DNA from: CAYGZC01 sp964354225
GTDB taxonomy: Bacteria; Bacteroidota; Ignavibacteria; UBA10030; SZUA-254
Assembly (NCBI GenBank): GCA_964354225.1
Contig: CAYGZC010000277.1
Coordinates: 1 to 26,715, forward strand
Length of the DNA: 26,715 nt
Direction of reading: 5' to 3'
In this document: positions 1 through 9,073 of the stretch, in pieces
Numbering within the stretch: the first letter of the stretch is position 1
Layout: each line of letters starts with the position of its first letter
Position numbers and translations under genes: made by a program
Notes under the pieces: model-generated
Told to the model about the DNA's origin: nothing
What the model saw: only the letters and a program-made list of their open reading frames with translations
The model's database searches: none

Positions 1-43
1 TAACCAGGGCTTTGATTTAGAGATTTTATGCTGACACAAATCC

Positions 44-220
44 TTACTTCAGCAATAGCATCTTCTTAACCTGTGTGAATGATTTACTTGGATCTGCCAT
101 AGAAGTTGCTTCTAACCGATAGAAATATATACCGCTTGCAACCTCGTTTGCGTTCCATTCGATGAACTTATAACCAACATCTTGAATTTCATTTATAAGT
201 GTTTTTACCTCGCGCCCCCA
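44..220 (-). pseudogene. Remnant of a T9SS-sorted protein: C-terminal sorting tail only
   Basis: Read on the minus strand, the frame ending in the TAA at 44-46 gives GREVKTLINEIQ, then WNANEVASGIYFYRLEA, and ends FTQVKKMLLLK. This is the classic layout of the type IX secretion (Por) C-terminal sorting domain in FCB bacteria: a GREV strand, a W/GxxVxSGxYxYRL block and a terminal basic-leucine strand. The frame is open only from about 232; a TGA at 233-235 lies just upstream, and homology stops at the W before GREV, so there is no passenger protein and no start codon. It is therefore a broken gene end, left by deletion or recombination. A sequencing frameshift at about 220 is the other possibility, but the upstream bases in the other two frames do not resume a recognisable T9SS domain. 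Confidence 0.7.
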
Positions 221-335
221 AAGTCTCTTTCTTCATGTAACTATAGTGTCAGTATCTTATTGTTTGTTTTTTTTATAATACCTTCCTATTTTACAACCAA
301 TCATGAATCCAATAACTTCAAGATAGATCGTAACC

Positions 336-1670
336 ATGCAACTACAAGATTTCTCCTCGTTTAAAACACTCGACCGACGTGATTTTCTCTCTATGGTTGG
401 CAAAGGAATCGGGCTTGCCGCACTTACAACCGCATCGATTGCTGCCTTACTGGATGAAGTGAAAGCTTCTGTAAAACAAATTGGACATCTAACGCCTGAA
501 GAAGCCGCAATGGATGAATCATTCTGGTTCACGATACAGCAAGCGTTCTCTGTCACCAGGGGAATCACAAATCTCAATAACGGCGGTGTTTCCCCTTCAC
601 CTCGTATAGTCACCGAAGCGTTGGTACGTTATATCTGGGAACAGGAAGATATAACTGCTTACACGATGTGGCAGATTCTTGAGCCGCAGTGTGAAACGGT
701 TCGTACTGGACTTGCAGATATTTTCGGATGCGATCCGGAAGAAATTGCCATTACGAGGAATGCATCAGAATCCCTTGAAATAATATTGATGGGCATGGAC
801 TTAAAATCGGGCGACGAGATTTTGACAACAACTCAGGATTATCCGCGCATGTTAACAACACTCCGACAGCGCGAATTGCGTGAAGGGCTTGTGCTTAAAT
901 TGATCAAAGTTCCTATCTCCCCGAAGAACCTTGATGCAATAACTGATGAGTTCGAAAAAGGGATATCGAACCGAACACGTGTGATATTGATTTCCCATGT
1001 AATCAATATTACAGGTCAGATCACACCTGTAAAAGCCGTCTGCGAGCTTGCACAATCGAAAGGTGTAGAAGTGGTTGTTGATGGTGCACATTCATTTGCA
1101 CATTTCGACTTCAAACAAAAAGACATTGGATGTGATTACTTTGGAACAAGTTTGCACAAATGGCTGTATGCCCCGAAGGGAACTGGATTACTTTATGTAA
1201 AACGCGACAAGATAGAAAAGATCTGGCCTCTCATGGCGGCAGAAAAACGACAGGTAACCGATATTAGGAAATTCGAAGAGATTGGAACGCATTCCGCAGC
1301 TCCAAAGCTTGCAATTGGTGAAGCGATCATGTTCCATTATGGTATCGGAGCAAAGAGAAAAGAAGCACGCCTCCGCTATCTTTCAAGATACTGGATGAAT
1401 AAGTTAAAAGATTTACCGAATGTACAGTTCCATACTTCATTCGATGAAAATCAATCTTGCGGTATCGCAAATATCGAAATTGTTGGAATCGATCCAGCCG
1501 CTTTGCAGAGCTACCTCATGGAGAAGCATAAAATATTCACAGTAGCGATTTTACACGATGAATTCAAGGGAATACGCGTTACCCCAAACGTGTACACAAC
1601 ATTAAAAGAACTTGACCGGTTTTGTGATGTCATGGAGAGAATTGCAAAGACAGGATTGCCAAAAAGCTGA
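336..1670 (+). CDS. Tat-exported class-V aminotransferase (isopenicillin-N epimerase/cysteine desulfurase-like)
   Basis: This is a PLP-dependent fold-type I enzyme of 444 residues. The Schiff-base lysine is K275 in TSLHKWLYAPKG, and the PLP-binding aspartate is D249 in VVVDGAHS. The N-terminus has a twin-arginine signal: RRDFL at residues 14-18, followed by a hydrophobic stretch GIGLAALTTASIAALL (about 25-39), so the folded, cofactor-loaded enzyme is probably exported. The mature part begins near residue 45 with a segment like that of isopenicillin-N epimerase-type proteins (ITNLNNGGVSPSP). The substrate cannot be told from sequence; similarity to desulfurases is at fold level. The ATG at 336 has no clear Shine-Dalgarno sequence, but it is the start that keeps the Tat motif intact. 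It is the only plus-strand gene in the window and converges on the RND operon. Confidence 0.85.
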   Translation: MQLQDFSSFKTLDRRDFLSMVGKGIGLAALTTASIAALLDEVKASVKQIGHLTPEEAAMDESFWFTIQQAFSVTRGITNLNNGGVSPSPRIVTEALVRYIWEQEDITAYTMWQILEPQCETVRTGLADIFGCDPEEIAITRNASESLEIILMGMDLKSGDEILTTTQDYPRMLTTLRQRELREGLVLKLIKVPISPKNLDAITDEFEKGISNRTRVILISHVINITGQITPVKAVCELAQSKGVEVVVDGAHSFAHFDFKQKDIGCDYFGTSLHKWLYAPKGTGLLYVKRDKIEKIWPLMAAEKRQVTDIRKFEEIGTHSAAPKLAIGEAIMFHYGIGAKRKEARLRYLSRYWMNKLKDLPNVQFHTSFDENQSCGIANIEIVGIDPAALQSYLMEKHKIFTVAILHDEFKGIRVTPNVYTTLKELDRFCDVMERIAKTGLPKS

Positions 1671-1771
1671 CAGAGTTATTCTGAGTTGAAATAAATCGAC
1701 TTTGAAATTAACATCAGATTAATTCTCTTTCGTTTTTAAAGAGCAATAGATTAATACGGAAGAATGTTAAC

Positions 1772-4700
1772 TCAGCCAGGTTTAGTCTCTTCCAATTTTA
1801 ATTTCTTTGAAAATTTATTTTTTATCTTTTCACCCCACTCATCCAACAACGAATAAACGGTTGGTAAAACAACCAGAGTTAAAAACGTAGAAATCGTTAG
1901 TCCGAAAATGATCGCTACGGCAAGAGGTCGCCAGAAACCAGCGCTTTCTGCGCCGATAACAAAATGGAATTCCCGCCAATCGAAATCGAAACCGGTTGCG
2001 AGAGGCATAACTGCAAGAACCGCTGCCGCTGCTGTGAGCATTACGGGACGAAGACGAACACGCCCCGCCTCAATTAACGCCTGGTCAAGTGTTAATCCAC
2101 CTTCACCATGCTTATGCTTAACAAAGTCGAGTAATATTATACCATTACGAACAACAATACCAGCAAGCGCTACTGCTCCAACACCTGTCATAATCACACT
2201 TGCTGGTGTGCGTGTCACAAGCAATCCGAGCATCACTCCGATCAAAGATAGTATCACCGATGTCATAATGACAAAAGGTACTTTAATCGAGTTGAATTCT
2301 ACTACCATTATTAAAAACACGAGGAGCAGAGTTATAATAAACGCATTACTTAGAAAACTTGCAGCTATTTGCTGCTCTTCCTGAGAGCCCGTTAACTTTA
2401 TTCCATATCCCGATGGTAAATCAATTCGAGCGATGCGAGCTTTTATTTCATTGATAACCTCAGATTGGACGCGACCTTCAACATCACCAGTAACGGTAAT
2501 GACACGCTTTAGATCTTTACGGCGGATGTCTGTAACCGAAGTAGTACGTCTGATATCTGCCACGGATGTCAACGGAATGGATAAGAGCTGTCCTCGACGG
2601 TTCATAAAGTTAATTCGAAGATTCTCAAGGTCATTAGGTGATGCTCGTTGATCTTCCTGTAATCTCACACGTATTTTATACTCATCCTCACCTATTCGAT
2701 ACTTTGATGCTTCAACGCCGGCAATTGCTGCACGAACAGTCGCCGCAATTTGCCCAGTATTGGTCCAGAAAAGTCCAGCTTTTTCTCTATCAACAATAAT
2801 TTCTAGTTCCGGTCGGCCCGTGTTATAATCATCCTTGAGATCGACAAGTCCGAAAACATCTCCAATCTTCTCGCGGATAATTTTACTTATCGACGCCAAT
2901 TGATTGTAATCTTCCCCTGATACTTCGATACTGACCGGTGCACCGACCGGAGGACCCATTTGCTGTTTTGCTACACGTAAATCAGTACCGGCGATTCCAA
3001 CGATAGTTCCTCGAATCTCCTCTAATGTTTTAAAAGTACTCTGTTCCCTTTTTATCTTTTCAAAAAAGTTGATCGCAATCCGACCTTTGTTGGAGGTCCC
3101 CTGCCCTCCAAAGTCAAAGGGATCGTCTGAAGTGCCAATGCTCGTAGCAATAAATTCCACATCATTTTTACCGGGTATCTGCATTAAACGTTCTTCTAAA
3201 GCTTTGGATATATCATTTGTAATGTCTAACGACGTCCCTGACGGTGTTTCGATACTTACACTAACTTGAGATGGCTCTGTATTGGGAAAAAATTCGACAC
3301 CTTGGTTAAATAATGCGAAAAGAATTATGATTAGAAGAAGTAGTGAAAATGCTGAAATAATTGTTAACCGTTTTCGTTGAAGCGTCCACTGGAGGGTTTT
3401 CACATATTCCCTCTGCATCATCGGGAAAAATATCTCATCAACCTTGTGGTACAAGTACGTAAACGGATTATATTTCCTATACCAGTGCGGATGTTCAAGA
3501 TTGTATTTTGCTTTTTTGATCTCCCGCTTATAGTTGATCCACTGTGCCCCCTGCACCGGACTAATAATATAAGCTACAAAAAGAGAAGCGGTTAGTGTTA
3601 TGATGAGCGTAAATGGAAAATACTTCATGAAGTCTCCAACAATTCCGGGCCAAAAAGCTAAAGGCAGAAAGGCGGATAATGTTGTAATCGTTGAAGTAAG
3701 AACCGGGACAAAAACCTCACCGGCTGCTGTTTTTGCCGCCTGAATCGGATGTTCATTATACTCCTGCTGGTGACGATAGATATTCTCAATCACGACAACC
3801 GCGTCATCTACAAGAATACCCAGTACCATCACCAACGAAAATAACACTACCATATTTAAAGTAATCCCCAATGCTGAAAGGACAACAAATCCTATGAACA
3901 TGGAAAGAGGTATGGCAGTAGATATTAGTATCGAATTTTTGAATCCAAAAAACATGAACAGCGACATGACAACCAGAAACATTCCTGTAAAAATGCTGTT
4001 TTCCAGTTCTTTAACCATTCTTGTTACAAACCTTGATTGATCGTTAGAAACATCGAGCTTGATACCTTCGGGCAACGCCTCCTGTTCCTCTTTCACAATT
4101 CGTTTCACTTCATCCGTGATGCGAAGTAAATTTTCGCCAGCACGTTTTCTGACTGCAAGAGAAACAACTTCCGTTGTATTCAGCCGGGCATATGTTTGCC
4201 TATCCTCGAAGGAATAATCCACAACTGCAACATCGCGCAAATATATCGGTTTATTATTCTGAATTTTTAGAACAATATTTTCGAGGGGCTTTACCTCTTT
4301 AAATTCACCCGGGACCCTGATTGTTAGCGTTTTCTCTTTTGTGTCGATAGATCCGCCGGGGATAGAAAGATTTTCACCACGGATCGCGTTTGCAACATCG
4401 TCAAAGCTAACCTGATAAGCGTTCATCCGGTATACATCAACATTCACTTGTACTTCCGGCTCCAATCCGCCGCTGATATCGGCACGAAGCACTCCCGGTA
4501 TGCCTTCGATTCGATCCTGTAAATCATCGGCAATCTTCTTTAATCTTGCTAAACCAACATTACCACCAACATTAACAAACATTATCGGAAATTCACTTAT
4601 GTTTATCTCTGAAACGATAGGATCCAAAATATCATTAGGGAGTTGCGGGCGAGTGGAGTTAACCTTATCCCTAACACGCCTCAAAGCTTCATCTATATCG

Positions 4701-4996
4701 ACACCGGTATTAAATTCAATGCGTGCGGTTGAGAGCCCCTCCTTTGAGACTGATGTTATTTGCTTGACATCTTTCAAACCTTTGAGAGCACGCTCAAGTG
4801 GCTGAGTAATTAAACCCTCAACATCAACAGGAGAAACACCGATATAAGGTGTAGAAACAATAATCCATGGGATTAGTACTTCAGGAGCTGCCTCCCTCGG
4901 CAGATTCTTATAAGAGGTGAAACCAAAAACAATAATTAAAACCATTAAAACATAGACTGCTACCTTATTATCAACTGCTATATTCCATATTTTCAT
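1772..4996 (-). CDS. RND efflux permease, inner-membrane subunit (AcrB/CzcA superfamily)
   Basis: A 1074-residue proton-driven antiporter that would pump substrates from membrane or periplasm into the outer-membrane channel. TM1 is at about residues 11-28. The first large periplasmic loop follows, then TM2-TM6 from about 335. The proton-relay aspartate pair is seen in TM4 as GILVDDAVVVIEN (D397, D398). The second half repeats the layout, with its periplasmic loop before about 890 and TM10 at VVRNGIILLDF. There the lysine found in AcrB-type pumps (AKNAIL) is replaced by arginine (R950). The length is normal for the family. The start has GGAG eight bases upstream, and the gene begins 14 bases after the adaptor's stop. 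Drug (HAE) or other organic substrates seem likelier than metals, but the cargo is not readable. Confidence 0.95.
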   Translation of the reverse strand: MKIWNIAVDNKVAVYVLMVLIIVFGFTSYKNLPREAAPEVLIPWIIVSTPYIGVSPVDVEGLITQPLERALKGLKDVKQITSVSKEGLSTARIEFNTGVDIDEALRRVRDKVNSTRPQLPNDILDPIVSEINISEFPIMFVNVGGNVGLARLKKIADDLQDRIEGIPGVLRADISGGLEPEVQVNVDVYRMNAYQVSFDDVANAIRGENLSIPGGSIDTKEKTLTIRVPGEFKEVKPLENIVLKIQNNKPIYLRDVAVVDYSFEDRQTYARLNTTEVVSLAVRKRAGENLLRITDEVKRIVKEEQEALPEGIKLDVSNDQSRFVTRMVKELENSIFTGMFLVVMSLFMFFGFKNSILISTAIPLSMFIGFVVLSALGITLNMVVLFSLVMVLGILVDDAVVVIENIYRHQQEYNEHPIQAAKTAAGEVFVPVLTSTITTLSAFLPLAFWPGIVGDFMKYFPFTLIITLTASLFVAYIISPVQGAQWINYKREIKKAKYNLEHPHWYRKYNPFTYLYHKVDEIFFPMMQREYVKTLQWTLQRKRLTIISAFSLLLLIIILFALFNQGVEFFPNTEPSQVSVSIETPSGTSLDITNDISKALEERLMQIPGKNDVEFIATSIGTSDDPFDFGGQGTSNKGRIAINFFEKIKREQSTFKTLEEIRGTIVGIAGTDLRVAKQQMGPPVGAPVSIEVSGEDYNQLASISKIIREKIGDVFGLVDLKDDYNTGRPELEIIVDREKAGLFWTNTGQIAATVRAAIAGVEASKYRIGEDEYKIRVRLQEDQRASPNDLENLRINFMNRRGQLLSIPLTSVADIRRTTSVTDIRRKDLKRVITVTGDVEGRVQSEVINEIKARIARIDLPSGYGIKLTGSQEEQQIAASFLSNAFIITLLLVFLIMVVEFNSIKVPFVIMTSVILSLIGVMLGLLVTRTPASVIMTGVGAVALAGIVVRNGIILLDFVKHKHGEGGLTLDQALIEAGRVRLRPVMLTAAAAVLAVMPLATGFDFDWREFHFVIGAESAGFWRPLAVAIIFGLTISTFLTLVVLPTVYSLLDEWGEKIKNKFSKKLKLEETKPG

Positions 4997-5010
4997 ATTT
5001 GGTTCTCCGC

Positions 5011-6051
5011 TTACTTCACAATATTAACCGGTGTACCATTCACGAGTTTCGAGTAACCAGTAACAATGAGACGATCGCCCGGTTTTAATCCCTCCAGAAC
5101 TTCCACCATATTACCCTGACGTCCACCCAGTTTCAAATTGCGTTCTTCCGCTTTGCCTCCATTCTCGACATATACAATTGAACGATTCCGATCAACAAGT
5201 TGAATAATATTATCGCTTACAAGCAATGCATTCGATTTTGTCTCACGAAGCAATTTTACTTTCGCCACCATATCAGGTTTAATATTTTGAATTGTATTGG
5301 GAATAAGAATTTCTGTCATCATAGTGCGGTTCGCAGATGAAACCGTTGAGCTGACGAATGATACTTTACCTTTTAGTGTATGTCCGGGAAGTGCATCAAT
5401 TGTGATAATTGCCTGAGTGCCGATTGCAATTGAACCCGAATATATTTCCGGTATTTCCGTTTGAATTTTAATTGTGGATGTGTTGACCACACGCGATATG
5501 GGAACACCCGGTGGAGCAAACTCACCTTCATTAGGTATTATGTTGTCTACCACTCCATCGATGGGACTGCATATTCGTGTTCTTTCCCAACGAGCTTTCA
5601 TCAAGTCGGCATTTGCCTTTGCTGCGTCGCGTGTATATTCAATGTTTTTATATTGGAGTTCACTAATCCCTTGCTGGTCGAATACTTCTTTTTGTTTGGA
5701 GAGAGTTAACTCTGCCATTTTATATTGTGCTTCCGCCGCTTCATAACTTGCCTTGATGACTTCATCCTTAAGGACTAAAATTACATCACCTTTTCTAACA
5801 TTTTGACCCTTCTGTACTTTCCATTCCTTGACTACGCCTCCTTCTTCGGGACTTATATTGACATCCTCATATGCTTTCACGGTTCCTGCAACCTGTATAG
5901 CATCAATTAATTGTGCCGGCTTAATCAATTCAATTCCGACATTAACAGGCTGAATTTTCTTATCATTGTTATTTAATTCCGACTTCTTACATGAGAATGA
6001 TAATATTACGATTGGAATTAGAAGTAACAGCGGGTATTTTTTCATCGTCAT
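5011..6051 (-). CDS. RND efflux periplasmic adaptor (membrane fusion protein), lipoprotein
   Basis: A 346-residue adaptor that bridges the RND permease and the TolC-like channel. The N-terminus is a lipoprotein signal ending in the lipobox LSFSC (C21), so it should be anchored to a membrane on the periplasmic side. Next come the first half of the biotinyl-lipoyl-like domain (GTVKAYEDVNISPEEGG, about 57-73), a short alpha-helical hairpin (about 100-145), the returning lipoyl half (ICSPIDGVVDNIIPNEGE), the beta-barrel (about 190-265) and a C-terminal membrane-proximal domain ending LKPGDRLIVTGYSKLVNGT. GGAAG six bases before the first ATG supports this start. It is the middle gene of the operon, 24 bases after the TolC-like gene. 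Confidence 0.93.
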   Translation of the reverse strand: MTMKKYPLLLLIPIVILSFSCKKSELNNNDKKIQPVNVGIELIKPAQLIDAIQVAGTVKAYEDVNISPEEGGVVKEWKVQKGQNVRKGDVILVLKDEVIKASYEAAEAQYKMAELTLSKQKEVFDQQGISELQYKNIEYTRDAAKANADLMKARWERTRICSPIDGVVDNIIPNEGEFAPPGVPISRVVNTSTIKIQTEIPEIYSGSIAIGTQAIITIDALPGHTLKGKVSFVSSTVSSANRTMMTEILIPNTIQNIKPDMVAKVKLLRETKSNALLVSDNIIQLVDRNRSIVYVENGGKAEERNLKLGGRQGNMVEVLEGLKPGDRLIVTGYSKLVNGTPVNIVK

Positions 6052-6075
6052 TGAATTCTTCCTTTTCAGTAATTT

Positions 6076-7452
6076 TTATTTTTCGTTAATATCAGTAACA
6101 TAATCTGGCAGGCGTCCTATAAGCTGGTCCAGGTCAGTCGATGCAACAAGATAGTCATAAATCGCTTGAATACGATTAACCTTCGCTTGAGTAAGCGCCA
6201 ATTCAGCGTCGTTGACTTCAAGCTGAGTAGCTGCACTTGCGAGAAATCGAGTGGTTACAATTTTATATCCACGCTCTGCTGTTTCAACGGTTTTTTCCTG
6301 AGCTTCGAATCGCTTATGCGCCTGCTTCAAATTACCGATGATGGAGTGAGCACCTGTTTTCAATGAGCGTTCAAGACTGATCTTCTGTTCCTCGCTTTTA
6401 AGCATATCTACCTGCGCTTGTTCAACACGAGCACGAGTTTGCATACCCTGGAAGATATTTAGAGATAAGGTAAGACCTACCTGCGAGCTTCCGATTAGAT
6501 CGGCGGTGGATAACTTAAATTCATTCTTTGCCGCCTGGTATTGATATTGTCCGAACGCAGCTAAGGTTGGCAAGTAATTCGATCGTTCAGCGGATACCGC
6601 AGCATCATTCAGCTCGATCTGACGATCCAGCATTCTTAAGTTCGGGTTAGATTCTAAAACTAATTCTTCGGCACGAGAAAGAATAGAGACATCAATGGCT
6701 TTAAAAACTAAAGAGTCTGTGATTGCCATGGTGTCACCTTTCTCAATTCCAATTAAGTTTCGTAAGGCATCGAGTGATAATTCATAATTATTCTCGCTCT
6801 GGATGACTGATGGACGTAAATTATCAACCTGGACTGAAGCACGAAGTTCATCATACTCAGAAATAATCCCTTGCTTGCGCATTAACAGAACATTCTTGAA
6901 ATTATTTTCAGCATTGATTAAACTCGAATGCATCATTTCAACTACTTCGCGCGCGATTAATGCACCGTAATATGTTTTGCGAACTTTTGTAACTGTCTCA
7001 ACCTTTTTACTTAAGTAAATTTCTCTGGAGAGCTTTGAATAGACCTTTGCCGCACCAACTCCTACAATTACAGTGCCGTTAAATAGGACTTGCTGTGCAG
7101 TTAAAGAAGCATCCCATGCAAAATTAGAGCCGATTTCGATAGGAATAATGCGGCCGCTTTTTAGATCCGAAAAATCAGGCAAGAAAAATACCGGTTTCTT
7201 CAAGGTACGGGTAAAGCGTCCTGCGATACTAATAGACGGCAATGCATATCCCCACGCTTCCATAACCCGTGCATCCGATTTCTCAACCTCAAGACGAGCG
7301 GTTTTCAGTTCGGGATTATTTATCATTGCAAGCTTTATTGCATTTTCAAGTGATAGATTTTGCCGTAATGACTCTTGAGATATCGATAATAACACATATA
7401 AAAATACAGATATCACTATATAATAAATTCGTCTCTTACACTTTGTACTCAT
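6076..7452 (-). CDS. TolC-family outer-membrane efflux protein
   Basis: A 458-residue outer-membrane channel protein with the two-fold repeat expected of the outer-membrane efflux (OEP) family. An N-terminal signal peptide (hydrophobic IYYIVISVFLYVLLSI, about 9-24) is followed by LSLENAIKLAMINNPELKTAR, the standard first helix of the family. The second repeat begins near residue 260 (LVLESNPNLRMLDRQIELNDAAVSAERSNYLP, a stretch of the same pattern). The long heptad-like helices form the periplasmic tunnel. GAGGAG precedes the ATG by three bases. It is the first gene of the efflux operon; the 240 bases upstream hold no regulator gene, so control of the pump is not visible here. Confidence 0.93.
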   Translation of the reverse strand: MSTKCKRRIYYIVISVFLYVLLSISQESLRQNLSLENAIKLAMINNPELKTARLEVEKSDARVMEAWGYALPSISIAGRFTRTLKKPVFFLPDFSDLKSGRIIPIEIGSNFAWDASLTAQQVLFNGTVIVGVGAAKVYSKLSREIYLSKKVETVTKVRKTYYGALIAREVVEMMHSSLINAENNFKNVLLMRKQGIISEYDELRASVQVDNLRPSVIQSENNYELSLDALRNLIGIEKGDTMAITDSLVFKAIDVSILSRAEELVLESNPNLRMLDRQIELNDAAVSAERSNYLPTLAAFGQYQYQAAKNEFKLSTADLIGSSQVGLTLSLNIFQGMQTRARVEQAQVDMLKSEEQKISLERSLKTGAHSIIGNLKQAHKRFEAQEKTVETAERGYKIVTTRFLASAATQLEVNDAELALTQAKVNRIQAIYDYLVASTDLDQLIGRLPDYVTDINEK

Positions 7453-7695
7453 GTACTCCTCAAATATTTACAGAAATATATTCTTGCTCGTTCAATACAA
7501 TTGGGATGCTTTGATGAGCTGTAATTCAAATAATACGTTATGAAATGAAATAATAACGAAGCAACTTGAATTTAATGTTTATAAATTTAATTATAATGAT
7601 TGAAATAACAAAGGGAAAGTTATGTAATTAAATATTTGTAATTATTGCTTCTAAAATTGGATTTCTATTTTCTTCATTTGCTCCAACACAGGTTG

Positions 7696-7881
7696 TCATT
7701 CTTCTGCAAATTTCTTTATAGCATCATAGAACTTTACAATCGCTTTTGCTTTCGTCTTTCCAAACGACATCCAATGCCATTGAGTATTTGGAGACGGATC
7801 ATCGACAACCGGTATTCGCATGACTGGCTTGCCTTTGTATTCACTGATTTCTGGTTGAACATTCGTTTTTTCTTCGTTCAT
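7696..7881 (-). CDS. Small conserved-looking hypothetical protein (61 aa)
   Basis: A 61-residue acidic/basic soluble protein whose pattern is ISEYKGKPVMRIPVVDD, then WHWMSFGKTKAKAIVKFYD and a charged C-terminus. The layout resembles short cytosolic proteins in Bacteroidota and archaea in which a short strand pair is followed by an FGxxKAKxIL helix; this resemblance is from memory and not searched. A good Shine-Dalgarno (AAGGA, spacing about five) precedes the ATG, which, with the codon pattern, favours a real gene. It lies 74 bases downstream of the deoxyribosyltransferase-like gene on the same strand and may be co-transcribed with it. The function is unknown. Confidence 0.7.
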   Translation of the reverse strand: MNEEKTNVQPEISEYKGKPVMRIPVVDDPSPNTQWHWMSFGKTKAKAIVKFYDAIKKFAEE

Positions 7882-7955
7882 AATTATCCTTCAGTTTCTA
7901 TTTATTAAAGTATCTTTCGAATTTTATTTATATAGCTTTTATCTTCATGGTTTTT

Positions 7956-9068
7956 TTATTCTAATCTATTCTCATTTGTATTTTGCTGGTATTTGTTCGG
8001 ATCTTGATTTCGTGTACGATTCATAAAGTCATTTGGGTCAATGGACCGCAAGATGTTTCCAACGGCCTTACTGAATGCTTGCTCAGAAAAGATTCCTGTG
8101 ATAAAATGAGCGTGAACCATTAGTGGGAGCTCGATAGTCTTTGATTTTACTTTGTGCTTCCACCCACTGGGGTCTTTTTTCTCTCGACTTAATACGAAAA
8201 TACTGTCCCGTGTCGCACGGATTTCATCGACTGATGATGTAACGACAGAATTGGGTAGTACCGCGGACACTCTTGATTCCAGAATACGCCTAAGCGAACA
8301 AAAGAAAACATGTCTTTCAATGGTCAGCGGAAGGCGCTTGCTTCTAAGGTGTTCCTCAATCGCATTTCGCGTGTCTTGCATTACGATAGAACCATAATGC
8401 AACAAGAAGATAATAATCTCTTTTTTTGTGAAGGTATTATCGACAAGTAGCTCGGCCACCTGCAAAGTATTTTTTTTCCTCTTCCAAGCAAAACGTTCGG
8501 ATGGTTTTTTTCGGAAACCATGTGAGCTGGCAATAGTTGCGAAGAGTGCCTCAAGCCGCTCCCGTTTCTGGGACACAGAAATATTTGCAAAACGAAGCCT
8601 CTCTTGCTCTTCGGCTTCTGATATTTGTTGCTTGCTTAAAAGAGGACGAACGACGAGAGCGATGCGTTTTTCTAACCGCCGCGAGAAAGCCACACTCGGA
8701 GGGTCGCTCCATGGGATGATAGGCTTCATCTGCAAATCAAAGTGCACGCGAAAATTACCATGTTCGTCGTCAGGCTGATGTTTGAAATGATCTCTACGGC
8801 AGGTGTATATGACCGGAACTGGTCGCCCTTGTGCAATGCCTGCTTCAAAATATACTGACGGGCGCGCATAAGTCAGGTCGGCTATTACAAAATCACATTT
8901 CCGTAGTTCAGAAAGTATCTGGTCATCAATATCATCGTTTCGATTCGAGCGATCCACACGGAATTGCGAAATGCCTTTCCGTTTGAGTAGTGGTTCTATT
9001 GTCTTATCATAAAGCTTGTCGGTGTCTTCTCGCTCAAATGCCATTGCTATGAAACATTTCAGAGCCAT
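7956..9068 (-). CDS. Nucleoside 2-deoxyribosyltransferase-like protein with novel C-terminal domain
   Basis: A 370-residue, probably cytosolic protein. Residues 1-140 look like the nucleoside 2-deoxyribosyltransferase/TIR-like fold: CFIAMAFE (5-12) as the first strand and nucleotide loop, DDIDDQILSELRKCDFVIADLT (45-66), then SVYFEAGIAQGRPVPVIYT (71-89). In the known enzymes the glutamate of the (E)xG motif is the nucleophile, here E75, and the upstream aspartate (D64) assists. Residues about 145-370 (helical, basic, ending in an Asn/Gln-rich tail) match nothing I recognise. The family's reaction is cleavage or exchange of N-glycosidic bonds, so NAD or nucleotide processing is plausible, but no activity can be assigned. 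It starts five bases after a 36-residue gene and has no strong Shine-Dalgarno of its own, which suggests translational coupling. Its base composition seems slightly more GC-rich than its neighbours. Confidence 0.75.
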   Translation of the reverse strand: MALKCFIAMAFEREDTDKLYDKTIEPLLKRKGISQFRVDRSNRNDDIDDQILSELRKCDFVIADLTYARPSVYFEAGIAQGRPVPVIYTCRRDHFKHQPDDEHGNFRVHFDLQMKPIIPWSDPPSVAFSRRLEKRIALVVRPLLSKQQISEAEEQERLRFANISVSQKRERLEALFATIASSHGFRKKPSERFAWKRKKNTLQVAELLVDNTFTKKEIIIFLLHYGSIVMQDTRNAIEEHLRSKRLPLTIERHVFFCSLRRILESRVSAVLPNSVVTSSVDEIRATRDSIFVLSREKKDPSGWKHKVKSKTIELPLMVHAHFITGIFSEQAFSKAVGNILRSIDPNDFMNRTRNQDPNKYQQNTNENRLE

Positions 9069-9073
9069 TCAGG

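Noticed and set aside
257..613. 118-codon minus-strand ORF
   Set aside because: Opposes the start of the aminotransferase gene and carries no recognisable domain; the plus-strand Tat signal and enzyme are far better supported.
1725..1743. Terminator hairpin between the convergent aminotransferase and RND permease genes
   Set aside because: CTCTTT/AAAGAG is only six weak pairs with a seven-base loop and no U-tract on either strand.
1908..2384. 158-codon plus-strand ORF
   Set aside because: Antisense to the RND permease C-terminal half; Thr/Ser/Ile-rich shadow with no family pattern.
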